DNA of 5,135 nt from Verrucomicrobiota bacterium. GTDB lineage: Bacteria > Verrucomicrobiota > Verrucomicrobiia > Opitutales > Seribacteraceae. The position numbers were made by a program, and so were the translations under genes. Position 1 is the stretch's first letter; every line of letters starts with the position of its first letter. The stretch lies in assembly GCA_030830145.1 (NCBI GenBank), contig JAURNO010000420.1, positions 1-5,135 of the forward strand, given 5' to 3'. The notes below the pieces were generated by a model. That model was not told the origin of the DNA. It ran no database searches and saw only the letters and a list, made by a program, of their open reading frames with translations. Below, one piece after another: positions 1 through 5,135 of the stretch.

Positions 1-912
1 CATCTCTTCCTCGGAGGCAATATCGGGTTCCTCCACTTCGGCTTCAGGAACTGGTGCTTCCTCCGGCAAGGGCGGGGGCAAAGTCGATTCGGGAACTGGT
101 GGTTCCTCCGGTAAGGGCGGAGGCAAACTCGGTTCGGGTACTGGTGCCTCCTCAGGCAAGGGCGGGGACAAAGTCGGTTCGGGAACTGGTGCCTCCTCAG
201 GCAAGGGCGGGGGCAAAGTCGATTCGGGTACTGGTGCTTCCTCCGGTAAGGGCGGAGGCAAAGTCGATTCGGGAGTGGCAACTTCTTCTTCCGTCGAAGA
301 AGAGGAGGACTGTGCAGGAGTAACTTCTCCTCCTGTTGATGGTGTCTCGTTGTCCGCAGGAGGCTTTCCTGCTACGCCTTCAACTTCAGGGGAAAGTTTT
401 GTATTCTTATTTTTCGTGGATTTTGTCGGTTTGACTTTCTTTTTTGAATGAAAAGAGTAGGCGAAAAACAATACGGAGATTACGAGAAAAATAATTGTGT
501 ATTGAAAGAGCTCTTTCTTCTCGAGTTTGGAAATGATGTGATCGTCGTGAATGAACTTGAGCCAAAAACTGAGAATTAAACAAAACAATGGAATTGAAAT
601 CCCACGTGCGCAAAAACGGATTCTCCTGGTTGCTCCTTCAAGGTAAGAAAGGCCAATGAACAGAAGCGAGTACGCGACGATAAGCACGGTAAAGAAAACC
701 TTTATTCTCAGAACCTGATCCACCACATTTTCCCCCTTGGTCGAACCGAGTAGCTCGGGTATTGGATAACCAACGAATTCAGTCGTAGACAGTTTGACTA
801 CAAAGTTTTCCAAGGCACTAAAATCCAAGGCCAAGGACAACCAAAAAACAGGAACCAAAAGAAAGCAAACGCTTCCCAATGAAAAGAAAAACAGCCGATT
901 TATACTATACAC
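1..912 (-). CDS. Four-helix membrane protein with Pro/Glu-rich repeat tail (partial, runs off left edge)
   Basis: I do not recognise this family. The minus-strand frame is open from an in-frame TAA at 931-933 to the window edge, so the C-terminus is missing. It contains no ATG before position 1. I chose GTG at 910-912, which places an Arg just before the first hydrophobic helix; TTG at 877-879 and GTG at 722-726 (the latter behind a GGGGGA purine run) are alternatives. From the GTG, hydrophobic segments lie at about residues 7-29, 72-91, 105-121 and 138-154. Basic residues cluster before helix 1, between helices 2 and 3 (RRIRFCAR) and after helix 4 (HSKKKVKPTKSTK), while acidic residues fill the other loops. 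This predicts four inner-membrane helices with both ends in the cytoplasm. The tail (155-304) has a Ser/Thr-rich linker, then 15-residue repeats from residue 210, then an acidic stretch. The start is 154 bp after the DUF1552 stop. The gene is probably real, since the hydrophobic pattern, charge pattern and repeat register all agree; its function is unknown. Confidence 0.75.
   Translation of the reverse strand, partial: MYSINRLFFFSLGSVCFLLVPVFWLSLALDFSALENFVVKLSTTEFVGYPIPELLGSTKGENVVDQVLRIKVFFTVLIVAYSLLFIGLSYLEGATRRIRFCARGISIPLFCLILSFWLKFIHDDHIISKLEKKELFQYTIIFLVISVLFFAYSFHSKKKVKPTKSTKNKNTKLSPEVEGVAGKPPADNETPSTGGEVTPAQSSSSSTEEEVATPESTLPPPLPEEAPVPESTLPPPLPEEAPVPEPTLSPPLPEEAPVPEPSLPPPLPEEPPVPESTLPPPLPEEAPVPEAEVEEPDIASEEEM
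43..285 (-). repeat. 45-bp tandem repeat encoding a 15-residue Pro/Glu-rich unit
   Basis: Five full 45-bp units (241-285, 196-240, 151-195, 106-150, 61-105) and one partial unit (43-60) lie head to tail and stay in the reading frame of the membrane protein. The coded unit is close to EAPVPESTLPPPLPE. Most units hold a Pro-Pro-Pro triplet, and the third has Ser-Pro-Pro instead. Each unit has at least three Glu, so the block should be extended and negatively charged rather than folded. Pro-Pro-Pro runs slow ribosomes and usually need elongation factor P, which is established knowledge and not seen here. The GC content is clearly higher than in the AT-rich helix-coding part of the same gene. The first unit differs most from the others at its N-terminal end (EVATPE). 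Confidence 0.93.
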
Positions 913-1066
913 TAAAAAATACTCAGATTCTTACATTAAGTCACAAAGTAAAAATCCGATACTGGCAAGAATTTCCTTTTCGAACGTCTTTCCCGGGAAC
1001 TTGCCTGAATCAATATCATTGTCCACTATTTCGGGACACCGACGGGCAAAAAAGCGGAGGACAGAA
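913..1066. other. Intergenic gap between the DUF1552 gene and the membrane protein gene
   Basis: This 154-bp stretch has no supported gene. It contains a perfect 10-bp palindrome (TTCCCGGGAA, 990-999) and, on the minus strand, a 31-codon stretch from GTG at 1022-1024 to TAA at 931-933 in the same frame as the downstream membrane protein. I found no convincing intrinsic terminator behind the DUF1552 stop: a 5-bp stem (TGTCC/GGACA) exists there but no T-run follows it. An AT-rich TATAGT/TATAAA segment at 899-909, just inside the proposed membrane gene start, resembles a -10 box but has no matching -35 box. Confidence 0.5.
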
Positions 1067-2449
1067 CTAGAAACTATCTGCGATTCCCGTGCTATCCCCA
1101 AGTCGGTCCGTTTGCACGCCCATCCTTGCAAGCAATCCGAGGTGTAAGTTTGACATGGGAATCCCATAACCTTCTTTGCTGCGATTGATCTCTTCCTTTT
1201 CACCGGGAGAAAGAGACGCCATTTTGCCTGAAAAATCATGATGCCGGCCAGTTTTCAACCCATGAGCCTTTCCACCTGCCAACAAAACAGGAAGGTCAAC
1301 ATGTCGATGACGATTACCATCGCTGATACCGCTTCCGTAAAGAATCATGCAATGGTCTAACAAGCGACTACCGTCGCTTTCCTTGAAGGAAGAAAGCTTG
1401 TTAATAAAGTAGGCAAATTGTTCGCTGTAAAAGCGGTCTATATTGGAAAGCTTCCGCATTTTTTCCGGATCGTCCCGATGATGAGAGAGACTATGATGCC
1501 CCTCCGGCACACCAATCTCGCGAAAACTTCGATTGCTTCCGTCATGGGCAAGAAGGAAGGTCGAAATCCGTGTAATATCGGATCGGTAGGCTAAAGCCAT
1601 CAAGTCAAACATAGAGCGAATATGCTCTTTATAACTATGTGGAATTCCTTCGGGGCGTTTAAGATCGGAAAAGTCTTCATGATTATCAAGACTGCCGCTT
1701 ATCCTCGACTCGACCTCACGAACACTTTCGAGATATTCTTCCAGTTTCTCTTTGTCGTCGTAGCCCAATCTTCCCTTCATTTTTTTCGCGTCTTCCAAAA
1801 CGAAATCCAAAACGCTTTTGTCCAGCGCTACTCGTCGCCGAACGGCTTTTGCGTCCGATCCAAACTGAGCCTGGCCAAATAAACGCTCGAAGGCGGAACG
1901 AGGATTCGATTCCGCTGGCACGGGGACAGATTCATTCTTCCAAGAAAGATTGTATTGATACGCGCAACTATAGCCGGAATCACATTTCCCAGAACCACGA
2001 GCGGCATCACAACTTAGCTCCAAGGAAGGAAGTTTGGTATTTTTACCAATTGATTGGGCCGCAACTTGGTCGACCGATACTCCGATCCTTATGTCTTTAC
2101 CAGCTGTCTTGCGAGCCTGACAGCCGGTTAGAAAGGTAGCGCTGGCACGGGCGTGGTCACCACCACCATCCCCATTTGCGTTGGCTTTCGTATGATCCAA
2201 TCCACTAAGGATTTGAAAGTCCTTCTTCATTTTATCCAACGGCTTGAGAGCCGATGGACAGGAAAAATCAGCACCAAGGTGCTTGGGTCGCCAGTTTTCC
2301 ATGATTACGCCATTGGGCACGTAAGCAAAACCCATGCGAAGAGGCACCGAATGTACTCCACCTTTAGCGAGCGATTCAAAACCGGGTAATGCCAAAGAAA
2401 CACCCAACCCTCTCAAAAAAGTCCGACGGGATAAATCTGTTGAAATCAT
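1067..2449 (-). CDS. DUF1552 (HXXSHH family) Tat-exported protein
   Basis: This 460-residue protein matches the DUF1552/HXXSHH family, which is common in Planctomycetota and Verrucomicrobiota and has no proven reaction. A twin-arginine signal opens it (SRRTFLRG at residues 7-14, then a short hydrophobic run ending near residue 22), so a folded protein is probably exported. The family's signature H-x-x-S-H-H is at residues 319-324. Other family-like segments are GGDHARASATFLTG (96-109), a cysteine-bearing stretch with C147, C156 and C162 (CDSGYSCAY at 156-164), the segment YGSGISDGN (371-379) and a closing GDSTG (451-455). Length is normal for the family. I chose ATG at 2447-2449. The frame is open for 12 more codons to a TTG at 2483-2485, but that would put an atypical extension before the Tat motif and has no ribosome site. 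The ATG site itself is weak, with only AGAGAT about 10 nt upstream. It lies 42 bp after the DUF1592-type gene and is probably co-transcribed with it. Residues 407-430 look longer than usual for the family. Confidence 0.93.
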   Translation of the reverse strand: MISTDLSRRTFLRGLGVSLALPGFESLAKGGVHSVPLRMGFAYVPNGVIMENWRPKHLGADFSCPSALKPLDKMKKDFQILSGLDHTKANANGDGGGDHARASATFLTGCQARKTAGKDIRIGVSVDQVAAQSIGKNTKLPSLELSCDAARGSGKCDSGYSCAYQYNLSWKNESVPVPAESNPRSAFERLFGQAQFGSDAKAVRRRVALDKSVLDFVLEDAKKMKGRLGYDDKEKLEEYLESVREVESRISGSLDNHEDFSDLKRPEGIPHSYKEHIRSMFDLMALAYRSDITRISTFLLAHDGSNRSFREIGVPEGHHSLSHHRDDPEKMRKLSNIDRFYSEQFAYFINKLSSFKESDGSRLLDHCMILYGSGISDGNRHRHVDLPVLLAGGKAHGLKTGRHHDFSGKMASLSPGEKEEINRSKEGYGIPMSNLHLGLLARMGVQTDRLGDSTGIADSF

Positions 2450-2491
2450 GATAATAAATATCTCTAAAGTTTCCTTTCGAGACAATAAAAA

Positions 2492-4810
2492 TTAGTTGTC
2501 CGGCAATGACTTCGTACGCTTCCCGACAAGCGTAAAGGGAGGGCTCTCCACAACTTCTACGATCAAATCTTGCAAACCTTTTCCATCCAAAGAGACTTTG
2601 CGGGCGATTGTATCAATGGCCACACGATCGTAATATTCCATCCCGCGACCAATTCCATAAGTCAAAAGCTTTTCAGTAAGGCAACGCGTGAAAGCACTTA
2701 GCTTCTTCTCTGCAATAAATTGCTGTAATTCCATAGGTCCCGTGAAACTTGCCCCCGTTGCCAATCGGCCCGTAGAGTCTATCGGGGTGCCCTCCTCACT
2801 AATGCGCCATTTTCCGATAGCATCGTAATTCTCCAAGGCAAAACCCATTGCATCCATACTTATGTGACAGGATGAGCAATCCGCACTACGGCTGTGTCGG
2901 GCGAGTTGTTCGCGAAAGGTCAATTTGTGTTTTTGTTGAGGAGATGATTCTTCCAACTCCGGTATCCCCGGAGGGGGTTCCTTGGGAGGAGCCCCAAGTA
3001 GGTTGTCCAAAACCCATCTTCCTCTCTTAACTGGTGAAGTCCGGGTTGGGTTTGAGGTAATGGTAAGTATGGAAGAATGAGATAAGAGGCCCCCTCGCTG
3101 CATTCGATTTACCCCGCTTAGCAATACCTTCTTGAATGCACGGTCGAACTTCCCTTCCAATTTGTAATAATCGGCCAGCTTTTTGTTGGAGAACGTATAG
3201 TTTGCCGTCAAAAACTCTGAAATCGGTTTGTTTTCACGAAGAAGATGGGAGAAGAAGAATTCCGTTTCCATACGCATGGATTCTCGTAACTCATTTGTAA
3301 AAGTTGGAAACCGACGCCTGTCGGGGTTTGACATTTCCAGGTCACGAAGCTGTAGCCATTGACCGGCAAAATTGCCGATGAACGCATCGGTTTTGGGGTC
3401 GGCAAGCATGCGGCGAACCTCTTTTTCCAAATGAGTCCTCAAAGTACCGGAGCGAGCCCTTTCCCAAAGTTTTTCATCCGGAAGGGAGCTCCACAGAAAA
3501 TAGGATAAGCGGTTGGCCAAGGCAAAATCATCGAGCGGATAAGCCTCGACTTCGGATCGCGAATCAATTCTTACTTCTTCCCGAAAAAGAAAGCGCGGAG
3601 AAACCAAAGCCGCTTTGAGTACGACGCGGAGCGCATCAAAGCTTCCAGTTTTGCCTTGTTTGGTCGCCTTGAAAAGTTCGAGGTGTCTTGCGATTTCAGA
3701 TTCACTCAAGCCTACTCGATAAATACGGGGCAAAAGTTTCCGGAGGACTGCATGCACTTTTTCCTGACTGAAATCTTCGTCTCTTATGCCTCCCAAAAGG
3801 ATTTTTCTGCGGTGAGCGTAACTGGGGGGCAAAACATCCTTGGGGGTCAGCGAAATTTTGCGGACAAAAAGATTACGGTCTCTTCGCTTGGGGTCCTTGT
3901 TCCGAGGATCGTAAAAATCATTCAGAAAAGAGGCCTGTATTTCCAACCCCTTCTCTTCATCGAGAACTTGTTCGAAACGGTAAGTCGTAAACGATGGGTA
4001 TTCAGCCTTCACTTCGATCGTTTGAGAAAACTTCTTCCCGATCCGAACCCCCATTTCGGCAAAACCTTTTCCTGCACGACTTGCGGAGGCCTCAATTTCA
4101 ACCGTGTAGGATCCCGATGTGGGAATAACAGGGGTAACCGAAAACGACCCAGTCGATGGCAGAACCCGGACATCTCCAAAAGATTTGCCTCCACTGATCT
4201 TGGCCCCGCCATAGATGAGTCCCTTATTGTTGGCGCTGCCGCCCAAAGCCCTCTCCAAAACCAACTCGGCAGCCTCCATATACTTTTCCATAAGGAGTGG
4301 AGACAGAGTCAGAACTTCCCCAATCGTATCAAACCCATGACCCGTATCGTCCGCGGGAAACAAGGCTTCAGTTTCAATCTTTACGCCAAAAAGATCTCGT
4401 ATCGTATTTTTGTATTCTGCCCGGTTCAATCGCCTTAAAACCACGTTTCCAGGATTTATTTTTTCCGAATCATGCTGGAAAACGGATTTTTCTATCCAAC
4501 TTAAAATCCGGTCGATTTCTTCATCGGCGGGTTGATCCTTATCGGCGGGAGGCATATTTCGCCTGTGAAGGTTTTCCCATACCTTCTTCCACAATTCCAG
4601 ATCACCCGTACTCTCTTCAAGGTTCGAGTGATGATCGAGAGTCAATTTTCCTTTCTTGGCCCCCTCTCCATGGCAATCATAGCAATACTCCTGCAAGAGA
4701 GGCAGGACCTCTTTCACATAAGAATCCGATTTTACCGCCCAAGCCGAACCAGTGATAAAGGCTAGGAGCGAAAAGCATGCGAGATTACCGATCTTTGGAA
4801 GAATTTCCAT
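2492..4810 (-). CDS. DUF1592-type secreted planctomycete cytochrome protein (PSCyt1/PSD3/PSD5/PSD4/PSCyt3/PSD2)
   Basis: This 772-residue protein is the multidomain partner usually found next to DUF1552 genes. A Sec signal peptide is clear: Lys6, a hydrophobic core at about 9-20, and a likely cut after AWA (23-25). In order, I read a PSCyt1 cytochrome-like domain (C43-Y-D-C46-H47, with MPP at 86-88), PSD3/DUF1587 (about 123-187, starting RRLNRAEYKNTIRDLFG), a beta-rich insert (about 200-322) resembling the Ca-dependent xylan-binding module and ending in a DRNLFV segment, PSD5/DUF1595 (about 350-412), PSD4/DUF1592 (about 425-555, RLSYFLWSSLPD), PSCyt3/DUF1588 (about 570-670, second haem motif C645-S-S-C648-H649 followed by GFALENYDAIG) and PSD2/DUF1585 (about 690-763). 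Both CxxCH motifs are intact, so covalent haem binding outside the cytoplasm is likely but untested. The substrate and electron partner are unknown. Domain limits are estimated by eye. It starts at ATG 4808-4810; no better in-frame start would keep the signal peptide. Confidence 0.94.
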   Translation of the reverse strand: MEILPKIGNLACFSLLAFITGSAWAVKSDSYVKEVLPLLQEYCYDCHGEGAKKGKLTLDHHSNLEESTGDLELWKKVWENLHRRNMPPADKDQPADEEIDRILSWIEKSVFQHDSEKINPGNVVLRRLNRAEYKNTIRDLFGVKIETEALFPADDTGHGFDTIGEVLTLSPLLMEKYMEAAELVLERALGGSANNKGLIYGGAKISGGKSFGDVRVLPSTGSFSVTPVIPTSGSYTVEIEASASRAGKGFAEMGVRIGKKFSQTIEVKAEYPSFTTYRFEQVLDEEKGLEIQASFLNDFYDPRNKDPKRRDRNLFVRKISLTPKDVLPPSYAHRRKILLGGIRDEDFSQEKVHAVLRKLLPRIYRVGLSESEIARHLELFKATKQGKTGSFDALRVVLKAALVSPRFLFREEVRIDSRSEVEAYPLDDFALANRLSYFLWSSLPDEKLWERARSGTLRTHLEKEVRRMLADPKTDAFIGNFAGQWLQLRDLEMSNPDRRRFPTFTNELRESMRMETEFFFSHLLRENKPISEFLTANYTFSNKKLADYYKLEGKFDRAFKKVLLSGVNRMQRGGLLSHSSILTITSNPTRTSPVKRGRWVLDNLLGAPPKEPPPGIPELEESSPQQKHKLTFREQLARHSRSADCSSCHISMDAMGFALENYDAIGKWRISEEGTPIDSTGRLATGASFTGPMELQQFIAEKKLSAFTRCLTEKLLTYGIGRGMEYYDRVAIDTIARKVSLDGKGLQDLIVEVVESPPFTLVGKRTKSLPDN

Positions 4811-4812
4811 AG

Positions 4813-4817
4813 TCCTT
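4813..4817 (-). promoter_or_regulatory. Ribosome-binding-like AAGGA very close to the DUF1592-gene start
   Basis: AAGGA lies only 2 nt before the ATG at 4808-4810. The usual spacing is about 5-9 nt, so initiation from it may be weak. No other purine-rich motif sits at a better distance upstream, and no later in-frame start keeps the signal peptide, so the ATG still stands. Confidence 0.35.
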
Positions 4818-4866
4818 AGAATAAAAAGTTTCTTAACTCTAGCAACCTGCAGACAACTGCTGGGTC

Positions 4867-4908
4867 AAAAAAAAATTCCCAAGACAAAGCTATCTACAAA
4901 GCCTTGGA
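4867..4908 (-). terminator. Candidate intrinsic terminator overlapping the stop of the lectin-like gene
   Basis: Read on the minus strand, TCCAAGGC (4901-4908) can pair with GTCTTGGG (4878-4885) to give an 8-bp stem with two G-T wobbles and a 15-nt loop. AA and nine T residues (4867-4875) follow directly. The stop codon TAG (4894-4896) falls inside the loop. The stem is modest and the loop long, so strength is uncertain, but the T-run in the right place supports it. It would separate the upstream gene from the DUF1592/DUF1552 pair. Confidence 0.5.
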
Positions 4909-5135
4909 TTCTATTTTCAAATCATCGAAATGGAGTGGTGTCCCCGCATAGGGGTATCCCCAAAGAGCGCATTTTCCTCCGGCAAATGCACTTCGGTCAA
5001 TCTCGTCGAAGAGCCATTCTCCAGGCTCTTCTTCGGCTCGCTTCCAAAGTTTCAGCCTAATGCGAGTATTCTCGCCATCTCCCGGAAGGGCTTGAAAACG
5101 TACTTGGCACCAAGCCCCGCTTTCCCATTGGTAGG
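4894..5135 (-). CDS. C-terminal end of a LamG/concanavalin-like beta-sandwich protein (partial, 5' end outside window)
   Basis: The minus-strand frame is open from the right edge to TAG at 4894-4896 and codes the last 79 residues of a larger protein. It looks coding: visible segments include WCQVRFQALPGDG (8-20), TRIRLKLWKRAEEEPGEW (23-40) and a closing PLHFDDLKIES (66-76). The pattern of an Arg/Lys-Leu-Trp strand, a Glu-Pro-x-x-Trp turn, a Gly-rich strand and a final Phe-Asp-Asp-Leu strand is typical of the end of LamG-like, concanavalin-fold domains that bind or cleave glycans, including those close to DUF1080. Whether it is an enzyme or only a binding domain cannot be judged because the rest of the gene is missing. 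It runs in the same direction as the DUF1592-type gene, 83 bp upstream of its ATG, with a likely terminator between. The fold assignment is my inference from the motif pattern; the reading frame itself is well supported. Confidence 0.7.
   Translation of the reverse strand, partial: YQWESGAWCQVRFQALPGDGENTRIRLKLWKRAEEEPGEWLFDEIDRSAFAGGKCALWGYPYAGTPLHFDDLKIESKAL

Noticed and set aside
54..323. Open plus-strand frame of 89 codons across the repeats
   Set aside because: It is the mirror of the in-frame 45-bp repeat coded on the minus strand. Its Arg/Ala/Val-rich product arises from the opposite strand of Pro/Glu codons, and the minus frame continues into a sensible membrane protein.
899..909. 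TATAGT/TATAAA as a -10 promoter box for the membrane protein
   Set aside because: No -35-like hexamer was found at 16-18 nt spacing, and the segment overlaps the proposed start codon.
794..1147. Plus-strand open frame of 117 codons spanning the gap
   Set aside because: It overlaps the ends of two minus-strand genes, its product is a Lys/Ser-rich sequence without hydrophobic core or motif, and no ribosome site was seen.
931..1239. Minus-strand open frame of 102 codons ending in the gap
   Set aside because: Most of it is an alternate frame of the DUF1552 gene end. Only its last part lies in non-coding DNA, and that part is reported separately as a weak finding.
2450..2485. TTG at 2483-2485 as start of the DUF1552 protein
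   Set aside because: It adds 12 residues before the Tat motif and has no ribosome site, while the ATG at 2447-2449 gives the usual short n-region before SRRTFL.
3656..4438. Plus-strand open frame of 260 codons
   Set aside because: It lies wholly inside the DUF1592-type gene on the opposite strand, whose domains are clear. The plus-strand product has no recognisable domain or signal.
4944..4962. Palindrome GGGGTATCCCC as a regulatory site
   Set aside because: It lies within the coding end of the lectin-like gene and is explained by codons for Trp-Gly-Tyr-Pro; there is no other support.

Overview
The window carries part of a bacterial chromosome from a PVC-superphylum organism, most likely Planctomycetota or Verrucomicrobiota. 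The evidence is the central gene pair: a secreted DUF1592-type planctomycete-cytochrome protein followed by a Tat-signal DUF1552 (HXXSHH) protein. This pairing is heavily expanded in those phyla and uncommon elsewhere. By eye the base composition is moderate in GC. The exact lineage cannot be fixed from this window alone.

Every gene I can support lies on the minus strand, so transcription runs from right to left. From the right edge there is: (1) the last 79 codons of a gene (4894-5135) that looks like the end of a LamG/concanavalin-like beta-sandwich; (2) a candidate intrinsic terminator that overlaps its stop codon; (3) the DUF1592-type protein of 772 aa (2492-4810), with a signal peptide, two CxxCH haem-type motifs, a probable carbohydrate-binding-like insert and a row of planctomycete-specific domains; (4) the DUF1552 protein of 460 aa (1067-2449), 42 bp downstream and probably in the same operon; (5) a 154-bp gap holding a perfect 10-bp palindrome and a short same-frame open stretch; (6) an unrecognised four-helix membrane protein (residues 1-304 visible, running off the left edge) whose cytoplasmic tail carries five full copies and one partial copy of a 15-residue Pro/Glu-rich repeat.

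Genes 3 and 4 are predicted to act outside the cytoplasm, the first as a c-type-cytochrome-like multidomain protein exported by Sec and the second as a Tat substrate. Such pairs are often found near polysaccharide and sulfatase genes in these phyla, and the lectin-like end of gene 1 fits that setting, but the biochemical role of the pair is not established. The membrane protein with the repeat tail may belong to a separate transcription unit. No RNA genes, mobile elements or CRISPR arrays were seen. I see no fully new system here; the least explained item is the repeat-tailed membrane protein.
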